Assembly: GCA_910578865.1 (NCBI GenBank)
Contig: CAJTRM010000025.1
Coordinates: 1 to 40,533, forward strand
Length of the DNA stretch: 40,533 bases
Origin: an uncultured Dorea sp.
GTDB lineage: Bacteria > Bacillota_A > Clostridia > Lachnospirales > Lachnospiraceae
Direction of reading: 5' to 3'
Under the pieces are notes generated by a model, which was not told the origin of the DNA, made no database searches, and worked only from the letters and a program-made list of their open reading frames with translations. Below, piece after piece: positions 24,053-33,047 of the stretch (position 1 is the first letter of the stretch; each line of letters opens with the position of its first letter). The position numbers were made by a program, and so were the translations under genes.

Positions 24053-25285
24053 ATGAATATTCAACAGGTAACGGAGAATAAAAGAACATATATGGATATC
24101 CTTCTGCTGGCCGACCCGCAGGAGGATATGATCGAGAGGTATCTGGATCAGAGCGATCTGTTTGTGCTGAGTGAGGAAGGCGTAATAAAGACAGTCTGTG
24201 CCGTACAGATGTTGAAGGATCGCAGATGTGAGATTAAGAATATAGCGACCGTAGAGGAAGAACAGGGAAAAGGATACGGCAGGAATATGATACATTATGT
24301 ATGTGAGCATTACAGTGACCGCTGCGACATGATGTATGTGGGAACGGGAAACAGCAGAAAAACTCTGGAGTTTTATGAAAAATGCGGTTTCGTTAATTCT
24401 CATATTCTTGCCGGTTTTTTTACGGACAATTATGCCGAACCGATCTACGAAGACGGGGTGCAGCTTGTGGATATGGTCTACCTGAAGAAGAAGCTGGAAT
24501 CCGAGATTGATGTAAAAAAGGTAGTGAACCTGGCTCTGGAGGCCGGCCGGATCCTGTTGAAAAACGGTGGGGAGATCTTCAGGGTGGAGGAGACCATCAC
24601 CCGCATCTGCAATAGGTTCCATGTGGATCAGGTGGATACTTTTATGCTGAGCCACGGGATATTTGTCAGTGTACAGAATAAAGAGGAGGAGTTCTATACA
24701 AGAGTCAAGCATGTTCCGTTGTCGGGGACTCACCTTGGGATCGTCACGGAAGTAAATGCGCTCTCCCGCGAGATTTCTGCGGGGAAGGTATCTATAGACG
24801 CGGCGATGGAGAGGCTGAGGGAGATTGACAGGATTCCGCCGAAGCGGGCGTATTTTCAGGTGCTTGGAGCTGGGACCGGAAGCGGATGCTTCGGCTATCT
24901 TTTGGGCGCCACAATCAAGGAAAGTATGGTGGCATTTTGTATCGGGTGTCTGTTATATATCTGGATACTTGCGGCAAAACGCCATAATATGTCGAAGATT
25001 ATCATCAATATTGCGGGCGGGGTCATCATCACGGCCCTTGCCGCCGCAGTCAAGCATCTTCCGGTTATGGGGTATCTCAGGATGGAGGGCATGATCATCG
25101 GCTCCATTATGCCCCTGGTCCCGGGAATGGCCTTTGTCAATGCCATCCGGGAGATTGCAGACAGTGATTTCCTGTCAGGGACTGTCCGGATGATCGATGC
25201 ATTGCTTGTATTTGTTTATATTGCCATCGGGGTGGGGGTTACCCTCAGTATTTATAATAATCTGTTTGGAGGGCTGTCGATATGA
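24053..25285 (+). CDS. fusion of GNAT acetyltransferase and ThrE_1 threonine/serine exporter domain
   Basis: This 410-aa protein has two unrelated parts. Residues 1 to about 148 are a GNAT acetyltransferase (IKNIATVEEEQGKGYGRNMIHYV is the acetyl-CoA loop; TLEFYEKCGFVNSH is the typical last helix). Residues about 153-410 are a ThrE_1/DUF1212 (YjjP-like) exporter subunit: a soluble front (LALEAGRILLKNGGEIFRVEETI, FVSVQ) and then about five membrane helices from residue 270, including EGMIIGSIMPLVPGMAFVNAIRE. There is no stop or frame change at the junction. The next gene overlaps by 4 bases and encodes the ThrE_2 partner. The whole should export a small amino acid; the acetyltransferase part might modify the cargo or sense acetyl-CoA, which is speculation. 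Confidence 0.9.
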   Translation: MNIQQVTENKRTYMDILLLADPQEDMIERYLDQSDLFVLSEEGVIKTVCAVQMLKDRRCEIKNIATVEEEQGKGYGRNMIHYVCEHYSDRCDMMYVGTGNSRKTLEFYEKCGFVNSHILAGFFTDNYAEPIYEDGVQLVDMVYLKKKLESEIDVKKVVNLALEAGRILLKNGGEIFRVEETITRICNRFHVDQVDTFMLSHGIFVSVQNKEEEFYTRVKHVPLSGTHLGIVTEVNALSREISAGKVSIDAAMERLREIDRIPPKRAYFQVLGAGTGSGCFGYLLGATIKESMVAFCIGCLLYIWILAAKRHNMSKIIINIAGGVIITALAAAVKHLPVMGYLRMEGMIIGSIMPLVPGMAFVNAIREIADSDFLSGTVRMIDALLVFVYIAIGVGVTLSIYNNLFGGLSI

Positions 25286-25767
25286 TGAGAGAGATTATCG
25301 CAAATGTTTTGTGCCCGTTTATAGGTACTGTAGGTTTTGCGGTCTTGTATAATGTCCCGAAACGGTATTTTATCAGTTGTGGGATGACCGGGATGGCAGG
25401 ATGGCTGGTCTATCTCTTTGTCGCAAAATTTACGATCCTGTCGTCGGCGGTAGCCTCTTTTTTCGGAACTGTTGTAGTAGTTTTGATTTCCAGGATGCTT
25501 ACGGTGCGGTTGAAATGTCCGGTCACTGTTTTTCTGGTTTCCGGCATATTTCCACTTGTGCCGGGGGCCGGAGTGTATTATACTGCATATTATCTGGTAA
25601 TGGAGCAGCTTAACCTGGCAGCCGAAAGAGGGCTTGAGGCGATCAAGATCGCCTTTGGCATCGTGCTCGGCATTGCCGTAGTGCTTGCAGTCCCAAGGGA
25701 ATTTTTCCAGCCGGGCTACTGGAGGCAGAGGAAGTACAGGATCCGGAGACAAGAAAAAAGAAAATGA
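25282..25767 (+). CDS. ThrE_2 / DUF3815 (YjjB-like) exporter subunit
   Basis: This 161-aa membrane protein has about four or five helices and the family motif VSGIFPLVPGAGVYYTAYYL, which mirrors the PLVPG motif in the preceding gene. In many bacteria ThrE is split in two, YjjP and YjjB. This is the second half, and its ATG overlaps the stop of the first (ATGA), giving coupled translation and presumably a 1:1 complex. The last 20 residues are highly basic (RQRKYRIRRQEKRK). gltX follows 22 bases later. Confidence 0.9.
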   Translation: MMREIIANVLCPFIGTVGFAVLYNVPKRYFISCGMTGMAGWLVYLFVAKFTILSSAVASFFGTVVVVLISRMLTVRLKCPVTVFLVSGIFPLVPGAGVYYTAYYLVMEQLNLAAERGLEAIKIAFGIVLGIAVVLAVPREFFQPGYWRQRKYRIRRQEKRK

Positions 25768-25789
25768 TATTAGAACCAGGAGAATGATT

Positions 25790-27250
25790 ATGAGTAAAGT
25801 AAGAACAAGATTTGCACCGAGCCCTACGGGGAGGATGCATGTAGGAAATTTGAGGACGGCGCTGTATGCGTATCTGATCGCAAAGCATGAGGGCGGAGAT
25901 TTTATGCTCCGGATCGAGGACACAGACCAGGAACGTTTTGTGGAAGGAGCGCTTGAGATCATCTACCGAACGCTTGCCAGGACAGGCCTCGTACATGACG
26001 AAGGCCCGGACAAGGACGGAGGGGCAGGCCCTTATGTGCAGAGTGAGAGAAATGCATCGGGGCTGTATTTGGAGTACGCGAAGAAGTTGATCGACCAGGG
26101 GGATGCCTATTATTGCTTCTGTGACAAGGAACGTCTGGAGTCGTTGAAAAGCAAGGTGTCCGGGGAGGAGAGTGCAGAGATCGTCGTATATGACAAGCAC
26201 TGTCTGGGGCTTGGCAAAGAGGAGGTCCAGGCAAATCTGGACGCAGGAAAGCCGTATGTTATCCGTTTTAATATGCCGACCGAAGGGACGACTACATTCC
26301 GGGATGATATTTACGGAGATATTACGGTTCCCAATGAGGAACTGGAAGATTTGATCCTGATCAAATCCGACGGATATCCGACTTACAATTTTGCAAATGT
26401 GATTGACGACCATCTGATGGGGATTACGCATGTAGTGCGCGGCAATGAGTATTTATCTTCAGCGCCAAAATATAACAAGATCTACGAGGCGTTCGGCTGG
26501 GAGATTCCGACGTATGTGCACTGTCCGCTGATCACGGACGAAAATCACAAGAAGCTCAGCAAGAGATGCGGACATTCCTCCTATGAGGATCTGATCGACC
26601 AGGGCTTTTTGACAGAGGCTGTAGTAAACTATGTGGCATTGCTTGGCTGGTGCCCGTCAGGGAACCAGGAGATCTACTCCCTGGAGGAGCTGATCCGGGA
26701 ATTTGATTACCGTCATATGAGCAAGTCCCCGGCCGTGTTTGATATTGTAAAGCTGAAGTGGATGAACGGTGAGTATTTTAAGGCTATGGATGAGGAGACT
26801 TTCTTTGAGATGGCAAGGCCGTATCTGGAAGCAGTGGTCACAAAGGATTATGATCTGAGGAAGATTGCCCGCCTTGTAAGGACCCGTATTGAAGTATTCC
26901 CGGATATCAGGGAACAGATTGACTTTTTCCAGGAGCTTGGAGCATATGATACGTCTCTGTACTGCCACAAGAAGATGAAGACAGATGAGGAGAAGTCTCT
27001 GGGTGTATTAAAAGATGTACTTCCGCTGCTGGAAGAGCAGGAGGATTTCAGCAATGACGCGCTGTTTGCCGTTCTTAAGAAATATGTGGATGAAAAAGGC
27101 TATAAGACCGGTTTTGTAATGTGGCCGGTAAGGACGGCCGTGTCCGGAAAGCAGAATACGCCCGGCGGCGCGACAGAGATTATGGAAATCCTGGGGAAAG
27201 AAGAATCTCTTGAGCGTATCCGCAGAGGAATTGAATTATTAAGCCAGTAA
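25790..27250 (+). CDS. gltX: glutamate-tRNA ligase
   Basis: GltX charges tRNA-Glu in translation. The 486-aa product has the class I signature APSPTGRMHVGNLRTALY near the start and DFMLRIEDTDQERF. The ATP loop is KKLSKR (about residues 252-257), a variant of KMSKS. The start is the ATG at 25790, with CAGGAG upstream; a longer in-frame reading overlaps the previous gene and is rejected. Whether it discriminates Glu from Gln tRNA cannot be told by eye. It lies between the exporter pair and a helicase gene only 10 bases downstream. Confidence 0.96.
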   Translation: MSKVRTRFAPSPTGRMHVGNLRTALYAYLIAKHEGGDFMLRIEDTDQERFVEGALEIIYRTLARTGLVHDEGPDKDGGAGPYVQSERNASGLYLEYAKKLIDQGDAYYCFCDKERLESLKSKVSGEESAEIVVYDKHCLGLGKEEVQANLDAGKPYVIRFNMPTEGTTTFRDDIYGDITVPNEELEDLILIKSDGYPTYNFANVIDDHLMGITHVVRGNEYLSSAPKYNKIYEAFGWEIPTYVHCPLITDENHKKLSKRCGHSSYEDLIDQGFLTEAVVNYVALLGWCPSGNQEIYSLEELIREFDYRHMSKSPAVFDIVKLKWMNGEYFKAMDEETFFEMARPYLEAVVTKDYDLRKIARLVRTRIEVFPDIREQIDFFQELGAYDTSLYCHKKMKTDEEKSLGVLKDVLPLLEEQEDFSNDALFAVLKKYVDEKGYKTGFVMWPVRTAVSGKQNTPGGATEIMEILGKEESLERIRRGIELLSQ

Positions 27251-27259
27251 GGGGTATCT

Positions 27260-29101
27260 ATGAGTTTAAACAGTGCTCAGAAAGAAGCAGTTGCACACTA
27301 TCAGGGGCCATGTATGGTCCTTGCCGGTCCCGGTTCCGGGAAAACTCTCACGATTGCAAAAAGAATTGAATATCTGCTGAAAGTGTATAAGGTAAGGCCA
27401 GAAGAGATTCTGGTCATTACCTTTACAAAGTATGCGGCTTCGGAAATGAGACGGCGCTTTGATAAGGTGATGGGCGGACATGCACTTCCGGTGACGTTCG
27501 GGACCTTTCACGGCATCTATTACGGGATCCTGAAATGGGCTTACGGGCTTACGTCGGCGAACCTTCTGTCTGAGAAGGAACGGAAGCTTTTGCTCAGGCA
27601 GGCTTCGGAGAGGATCCCGGAGGAAGGAGAGGAGATTCTGTTCCGGGACGAGGATTCGCTTCAAAAGCTCTCGGAGGAAATTGCAAATGTCAAGAATAAC
27701 CGGATGAAGATTGAGGAGTACGAGTCGGGGCGTTACGGAACCGGCCGGTTCCGGCAGGTCTATCAAAACTATGAGGACTCCAAAAAGAAACTGAATAAGC
27801 TGGATTTTGAGGATATGCTTACCTGGTGCTGCAGGTTGTTTGAAGACCGGCCGGATATTCTGGAAAAATGGCAGCATCGTTTCCGGTATTTTCTTGTGGA
27901 TGAATTTCAGGATATCAACCAGGCTCAGTACGATGTGCTCCGTATGCTGGCGGCATCTTCACGGAATTTGTTTGTTGTCGGGGACGATGACCAGTCCGTG
28001 TATGGCTTCCGGGGAGCAAGGCCGGGGATCATGCAGGAATTTATGAAGGATTATCAAGAGGCCGGGCAGATCGTGCTGGACGTGAATTACCGCTCCGGCG
28101 CCCATATTGTCCGTGGGGCGCTCCGTGTGATTGAAAATAACAGAAACCGCTATCCGAAAGCAATCCGTGCCTACAAAGGATCCGGGCAGGAGATCCATGT
28201 GCAGGAGGTCAGAGATCCTTTTGAGGAAAGCAGGTATATTACAGAACAGATCAAAGAGTGCCTGGAGTCCGGGATTTCCCCGGGGGAGATCGCGGTGCTG
28301 TACCGCACCTGCCCGGATGCGGGAGTTCTGGCTGAGGCATTGATGGAGTATCAGATCCCGTTTCAGATGAAGGAACGGATGAATAACCTGTACGAGCATT
28401 TTATCGGCGTTGATATAGAAAGTTATTTCCGGCTGTCTCAGGGAAGGCCCGAAAGAAAGCATTTTCTTCAGGTGGCAAACAGGCCGAACCGCTATATCGG
28501 AAGAGACAGCATGGACAGCAGAACGGTCAGTTATGAGAGCCTTCGTAATTTTTACTGTGATAAAAAATGGATGCTGGACCGAATCGATCAGCTGGAATGG
28601 GATATGAAGATGATCTGCGGCAAAACACCTTATGCGGCAATTGAGTATATACGGAAAAGTATCGGATATAATGAATTCTTAAAAGAATATGCAGATTACC
28701 GGGGGATGGAGCAGGAAGATTTGTTCCCGGTCCTGGACGAGATTCAGGAACGGTCCAGAGGGATTCAGACCATCAGGGACTGGTTCCTGCATGTAGAGGA
28801 GTACAAAGACCTGATTTTAAGACAGAGCGGACAGGAGACTTACGGACAGGGAGTTTCTCTGCTTACGATGCACGGCGCCAAGGGGCTTGAATATGATACG
28901 GTGTTCATTCCCGGGGCAAACGAGGGTGTGACTCCATACAAAAAAGCGGTTATGGAAGAGGAGACAGAGGAAGAGAGGCGTCTGTTTTATGTGGCTATGA
29001 CAAGGGCAAAACGTCAGCTTACGATCAGTTATGTGAAAGAAAAAAACGGAAAGGATATGCAGCCTTCCCGTTTTGTAAATGAGTTGCTGAAAAATCTATG
29101 A
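27260..29101 (+). CDS. UvrD/PcrA-type ATP-dependent DNA helicase
   Basis: This superfamily 1A 3'-5' helicase has 613 aa, shorter than the roughly 720-750 aa of PcrA/UvrD. The motifs are in order: Q motif LNSAQKEAV, Walker A AGPGSGKT (residues 22-29), Ia ITFTKYAASEM, motif II VDEFQDIN, motif III GDDDQSVYGFRGA, motif IV VLDVNYRSG, motif V LTMHGAKGLEYDTVFIPG, and motif VI RRLFYVAMTRAKRQL. The missing length is in the 2B region and the C-terminal extension. It could act in repair or in displacement of proteins from DNA; it is not AddA (no nuclease domain). Its 3' end overlaps the convergent DUF1292 gene by 6 bases. Confidence 0.93.
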   Translation: MSLNSAQKEAVAHYQGPCMVLAGPGSGKTLTIAKRIEYLLKVYKVRPEEILVITFTKYAASEMRRRFDKVMGGHALPVTFGTFHGIYYGILKWAYGLTSANLLSEKERKLLLRQASERIPEEGEEILFRDEDSLQKLSEEIANVKNNRMKIEEYESGRYGTGRFRQVYQNYEDSKKKLNKLDFEDMLTWCCRLFEDRPDILEKWQHRFRYFLVDEFQDINQAQYDVLRMLAASSRNLFVVGDDDQSVYGFRGARPGIMQEFMKDYQEAGQIVLDVNYRSGAHIVRGALRVIENNRNRYPKAIRAYKGSGQEIHVQEVRDPFEESRYITEQIKECLESGISPGEIAVLYRTCPDAGVLAEALMEYQIPFQMKERMNNLYEHFIGVDIESYFRLSQGRPERKHFLQVANRPNRYIGRDSMDSRTVSYESLRNFYCDKKWMLDRIDQLEWDMKMICGKTPYAAIEYIRKSIGYNEFLKEYADYRGMEQEDLFPVLDEIQERSRGIQTIRDWFLHVEEYKDLILRQSGQETYGQGVSLLTMHGAKGLEYDTVFIPGANEGVTPYKKAVMEEETEEERRLFYVAMTRAKRQLTISYVKEKNGKDMQPSRFVNELLKNL

Positions 29102-29395
29102 TTCTTCAAACTCTTGTTCGTCCAGCCACTCGTCGAAACCGTCGGCAGCCATCTCGTACTCTTCATCGTCTTCGATATTGGCAAGTGTCGGTTCGCCGTC
29201 TTCTTCACTGTAACGATAGAGGTAAACGTCTCCGTCTTCATTTTCTCCGTCTTCGTTCAGCGGAAGAAGGGCTATATATTCCCGGTCATTCACGGTATAA
29301 GTAGTTAAAACGTCGCACTCTACCACTTCATCATTGTCTAAAGTCAGAGTTACAGTGACAGTTTCTTCTTCCGGGTTCCTATTCTGTTCGCTCAT
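29096..29395 (-). CDS. DUF1292 family acidic protein
   Basis: This 99-aa, strongly acidic protein matches the DUF1292 family, common in Firmicutes and of unknown function. Features are the strand-forming core VTLTLDNDEVVECDVLTTYTVNDREYIALLPL and VYLYRYSEE, and a Glu/Asp-rich end (ADGFDEWLDEQEFEES). GGAGAG precedes the ATG on the minus strand. It is usually near yrrK/ruvX-type genes; here it stands alone, convergent with the helicase gene and overlapping its last 6 bases. A 14-bp palindrome TTAAGATATCTTAA (29417-29430) lies just upstream and might be an operator. Confidence 0.85.
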   Translation of the reverse strand: MSEQNRNPEEETVTVTLTLDNDEVVECDVLTTYTVNDREYIALLPLNEDGENEDGDVYLYRYSEEDGEPTLANIEDDEEYEMAADGFDEWLDEQEFEES

Positions 29396-29556
29396 GTACT
29401 CGCTCTCCTTTTATGTTTAAGATATCTTAACTGTACCAAAGGAGTCTTTAAAAAGCAAGGATGTAGTAGCCAAAAATGTAAAAATGTTGTAAAATAACAC
29501 TGTGCAGTGTCTTTTCCCTGACGGAGAGAAGACGGTGTACCAGGGAGGAAGGTATT

Positions 29557-30564
29557 ATGTTGAAAAGAAGGGTATTTGTGGTCGTATCTGTTTTACTGGT
29601 TTTCGTTCTGGGGCTGACATCCTGCAAAAAAAATGTAGGATCTCCCGAGGATAACGCGGTTGTGGAAGAGCCGGAGGAGGATCAGCAGGAAGAGATACAG
29701 GAGGAGATCCTTGTAGGATTTACGGCCATTGATATGGAGAATCCTTATTTTATCACGCTGGAAAGTGCAATTAGAGGGACACTGGAGGAGGCAGGATATC
29801 AGATGATCACCAGAGATCCCGGTACGGATCCGAAGCTTCAGGAGACACAGATCCAGGAGATGATAGATGCAGGGATTGATGTCATTATCATTAGCCCGGT
29901 AGACTGGGAAAAGATTACGCCTTCTCTGGAAAAGCTGAAGGAGGCGGACGTTAAGATCGTCAATGTGGACACGCAGGTGAGGGAGATGGATTACGTGGAC
30001 GCCTATATAGGATCCGATAACCATAATGCCGGCTTTATCTGCGGAGAAGGACTTATTGAAAAGTGTCCGGACGGCGGAAAGATTGCAATTCTTGAGTGTC
30101 CGACTCAGAATTCCATCAATGACCGCATTACCGGGTTTGAGGAAGCAATTGCCCGGGCCGAGAATGGATTTGAGGTTGTGGAGAGAGTTGACACCGGCGG
30201 AGAATTTGAAAAAGCGCTGGAGGCTTCACAGCGGATCCTGGAGGAGTATCCGGATATCTGTGCAATTATGTGCGGTAACGACCAGCTTGCCGTCGGAGCC
30301 AAAACGGCTGCTAATGTGGCCGGGCTTACAGATGTGGTGATCTATGGCGTGGACGGTTCGCCGGATATAAAAAAGGAACTGAAGAAGGCAGAGAACCAGA
30401 TTGCAGGGACTGCAGCGCAGTCGCCCATCAATATGGGCAAGCAGGCTGCAGTGACGGTAATGAATATCTTAAAGGGCGAGGATTACGAAAAAGAGGTGTA
30501 CGAAGAGGTCTTTATGATAAACAAAGACAATGTAGATATGTATGGAACTGATGGATGGCAGTAG
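29557..30564 (+). CDS. sugar-type ABC transporter substrate-binding lipoprotein (RbsB-like)
   Basis: This 335-aa lipoprotein (lipobox GLTSC, cysteine at about residue 23) has a Glu-rich linker (EEPEEDQQEEIQEEI). The type I periplasmic-binding fold follows: ILVGFTAIDMENPYFITLESAIRG, MIDAGIDVIIISPVDWEKI, VNVDTQV, DAYIGSDNHNAGFICGEGL and IMCGNDQLAVGAKTAANVAG. That pattern is the ribose/galactose/autoinducer-binding group. No permease or ATPase is adjacent, so it is an orphan, which may serve another transporter or a sensor. AGGGAGGAAGG precedes the ATG. It is followed 19 bases later by the GH13-fold gene, which suggests a carbohydrate link. Confidence 0.9.
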   Translation: MLKRRVFVVVSVLLVFVLGLTSCKKNVGSPEDNAVVEEPEEDQQEEIQEEILVGFTAIDMENPYFITLESAIRGTLEEAGYQMITRDPGTDPKLQETQIQEMIDAGIDVIIISPVDWEKITPSLEKLKEADVKIVNVDTQVREMDYVDAYIGSDNHNAGFICGEGLIEKCPDGGKIAILECPTQNSINDRITGFEEAIARAENGFEVVERVDTGGEFEKALEASQRILEEYPDICAIMCGNDQLAVGAKTAANVAGLTDVVIYGVDGSPDIKKELKKAENQIAGTAAQSPINMGKQAAVTVMNILKGEDYEKEVYEEVFMINKDNVDMYGTDGWQ

Positions 30565-30582
30565 GAACAGAGAGGATAAGGC

Positions 30583-32289
30583 ATGAAAAAAATACAGGGG
30601 CAGCCGTTGCCGTTAGGAGTTACAGTAACTGAAGACCGGATTAATTTTTCTGTAGTAGTTTCGGGTGAAAAGAAGTGCAGGCTTCTGTTGTACCGGGAAA
30701 AAGAGGGCGGTCCTTGTATCACTTTCGATATGGAGGAGTCGTTGGGAGATGTGCGTTACCTTGCGCTTACGGATCTTGACGGCGCAGAGTATGAATATAA
30801 TTATGAGATTGACGGAGAAGTTGTAGTGGATCCTTACGCGAAAGCCCTTGCAGGGCATCTTGAGTGGGGAGAGGAACGGGATGTCAGCCTGCATGAAGTA
30901 AGAGGGGCTGTGTGCGGTGAGGAATACGACTGGGAAGGGGATACGCCGGTGTGTCTTCCGTTCCATGAGGTGGTTGCCTACAGCCTGCATGTCAGGGGAT
31001 TTACCCGGGATTCTCATTCAAAGGTACATGCAAAGGGGACCTTTGAGGGTGTTGTTGAAAAGCTGCCGTATCTGAAAGAGCTTGGGATTAACCAGATCCA
31101 CTGCATGCCGGTGTATGAGTTTGAGGAGTGCGGACTTCGCCGGAACTACTGGGGATACGGACACGGATATTATTTCGCGCCTAAGAGCGCCTATTCTGTA
31201 TGCGGAGACGGAGTAAGGGCGCTGAAGGATATGGTGAAGATGTGCCACAAAGAAGGAATAGAAGTAGTGCTTGAGATGCCGTTTGAGCCTTCTGTCCCTG
31301 CTCTGACTGTGGTGGAATGCCTGCGGTATTATCGCATTGAATATCATATTGACGGATTTATCCTGAATCCGTGTGCGGACGCTACGAAAGCCGCCTTGCA
31401 GGATCCGGTGCTGAAGGGAACAAAGATGCTGGTACACCGGATGGATTTTCAGAGCGTCATGCGGCGCTTTCTGAAAGGTGATGAAGGAATGGTCGATGGA
31501 GTGATCTATTGGCTGAAGCATCTTTCCCGGGAGGAAGGGGCTTTTAATTATATTGCATCCCACAATGGGTTTACCCTGAACGATCTTGTGTCCTATGACG
31601 GGAAACATAACGAGGCTAACGGGGAGAATAATCAGGACGGCTCTGATTATAATTACAGCTGGAATTGCGGAGCAGAAGGCCCGAGCCGTAAAAAGGCAGT
31701 GATGGATCTGAGGAGAAGGCAGATCAGAAATGCATTCTTTTTGGTGCTGCTGGCGCAGGGAATGCCCTGTATCCTGGCAGGGGATGAGTTTGGCAACTCT
31801 CAGAAGGGAAATAACAATGTCTATTGTCAGGATAATCCCATCGGATGGCTGAACTGGAGAGGGCTTAAAGGTCATGAAGACCAGTATGAATTCGTGAAAG
31901 GGCTGATCCGGCTCCGCAGGGAATATGGAGTGTTTCATCCGGAGAGAGAGATGTGCGGGGCAGATATGATCAGCTGCGGAGTGCCGGATGTGTCCTACCA
32001 CGGCGAAAGTGCATGGCGCACGCCGTCGGAGATATCAAGCAGGCAGCTGGGGGTATATTACAGCGGGGCGGCTCTTAAGGAGGCAGACTGCTTTGTCATC
32101 TACAATATGCACTGGCTGGTTCATACATTTGCCCTTCCGGCCCTTTCAAAGGGAAAGAACTGGTATATGCTGGCGTCTACGGATGACGGAATTCTTGAGA
32201 AGCCGGTGTGCATGAAAGATAAAAAGGCGCTGGAGATTGCCCCCAGGACGGTAGTGGTGCTGACAGGAAGAAGAGGACGGCAGGGATGA
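30583..32289 (+). CDS. GlgX/isoamylase-like GH13 protein with lost catalytic residues
   Basis: This 568-aa protein has an N-terminal CBM48-like domain (about 1-125), then a GlgX/pullulanase-type barrel (VVAYSLHVRGFTRD, YLKELGINQIHCMPVYEF, NYWGYGHGYYFAPKSAYS) and a C-terminal domain. All three GH13 catalytic positions are changed: the nucleophile Asp in DGFRFD is Asn262 (DGFILN), the acid/base Glu in AEPWD is His285 (VHRMD), and the transition-state Asp in HDGFTL is Asn328 (HNGFTL). The region I NH motif is also gone (LEMPFEPS). The fold-defining NDLVSYDGKHNEANGENNQDG stays conserved. It should bind glucan but not hydrolyse it. It overlaps traX by 4 bases. Confidence 0.88.
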   Translation: MKKIQGQPLPLGVTVTEDRINFSVVVSGEKKCRLLLYREKEGGPCITFDMEESLGDVRYLALTDLDGAEYEYNYEIDGEVVVDPYAKALAGHLEWGEERDVSLHEVRGAVCGEEYDWEGDTPVCLPFHEVVAYSLHVRGFTRDSHSKVHAKGTFEGVVEKLPYLKELGINQIHCMPVYEFEECGLRRNYWGYGHGYYFAPKSAYSVCGDGVRALKDMVKMCHKEGIEVVLEMPFEPSVPALTVVECLRYYRIEYHIDGFILNPCADATKAALQDPVLKGTKMLVHRMDFQSVMRRFLKGDEGMVDGVIYWLKHLSREEGAFNYIASHNGFTLNDLVSYDGKHNEANGENNQDGSDYNYSWNCGAEGPSRKKAVMDLRRRQIRNAFFLVLLAQGMPCILAGDEFGNSQKGNNNVYCQDNPIGWLNWRGLKGHEDQYEFVKGLIRLRREYGVFHPEREMCGADMISCGVPDVSYHGESAWRTPSEISSRQLGVYYSGAALKEADCFVIYNMHWLVHTFALPALSKGKNWYMLASTDDGILEKPVCMKDKKALEIAPRTVVVLTGRRGRQG

Positions 32290-32921
32290 ATTCTTTTCAA
32301 CTGAAATGGATCGCAGTCCTTACTATGGCCATTGACCATACAGGGGCGGTGTTATTTCCGGAAAATGTGGTGCTCAGGTGTATTGGCAGGATTGCTTTTC
32401 CGATCTTCTGTTTCCTTTTAGTGGAAGGGGTTTTCTATACACGGAATGTGTATAAGTATATGGGAAGACTGGCACTGTTTGCCCTGCTATCAGAGGTTCC
32501 TTTTGACCTGGCCTTATATGGAGTCCCTTTAGAGCTGCGGCATCAAAATGTATTTTTTACACTTCTTTGCGGCGTGGCTATGATCTGTTTCCTGGAAAGG
32601 TACCGCGACTGGTATATCAGAGGTCTCGTTATTGTGGCTTTTGTATGGGCTGCGGAGGCAATGATGTCAGATTATGGGAGTTCAGGGATTTTGCTCATCC
32701 TGATCTATTATGTGTCTCGGGATTGCAGGAAAGCCGGGATTGCAGCGGGAGTGGGGTGGAACCTTCTGCTTTTCCGGGGAATTCAGCGGTGGGGAGCAGC
32801 GGCGTCTGTGCCCATTGCACTGTATAACGGAAAAAAGGGGACTGGGATGAAGTATTTCTTCTATGTGTTTTATCCGGCCCATTTGCTGTTGTTGTATGGA
32901 ATTAAGAAATGTCTGGGTTAG
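32286..32921 (+). CDS. TraX family integral membrane protein
   Basis: This 211-aa protein has about six or seven hydrophobic helices and the TraX family pattern: LKWIAVLTMAIDHTGAVLFP at the start, IGRIAFPIFCFLLVEGVFYTRN, and a C-terminal GMKYFFYVFYPAHLLLLYGIK. TraX was named from F-plasmid transfer (pilin acetylation), but chromosomal copies are widespread in Firmicutes and probably act as membrane acyltransferases. The ATG overlaps the stop of the GH13-fold gene (ATGA), so translation is coupled. A half copy of the MITE-like element begins 8 bases after its stop. Confidence 0.9.
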   Translation: MNSFQLKWIAVLTMAIDHTGAVLFPENVVLRCIGRIAFPIFCFLLVEGVFYTRNVYKYMGRLALFALLSEVPFDLALYGVPLELRHQNVFFTLLCGVAMICFLERYRDWYIRGLVIVAFVWAAEAMMSDYGSSGILLILIYYVSRDCRKAGIAAGVGWNLLLFRGIQRWGAAASVPIALYNGKKGTGMKYFFYVFYPAHLLLLYGIKKCLG

Positions 32922-32928
32922 CAGGTTC

Positions 32929-33013
32929 CGCCTGATTATGAGCAAAAAGAGGTGCAAAGCAACGAAAAGCACGTAAGTGCGGTTTTGCGAATGGCGCAGG
33001 CTGAACTGTTACA
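32929..33013. repeat. half copy of the MITE-like element (inverted relative to 3203-3287)
   Basis: These 85 bases match the reverse complement of 3203-3287 with only 3 mismatches and end in the same terminal CTGAACTGTTACA (33001-33013). The half containing the 28-bp palindrome is absent. It lies between traX and the DUF5662 gene. Confidence 0.85.
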
Positions 33014-33047
33014 ATAGAATCAAGGAAGTTTAAACGGAGTGTTGAGT

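Noticed and set aside
31018..32001. A 327-codon minus-strand frame inside the GH13-fold gene
   Set aside because: It is antisense to a clear homologous protein, and no start signals or family features are present.
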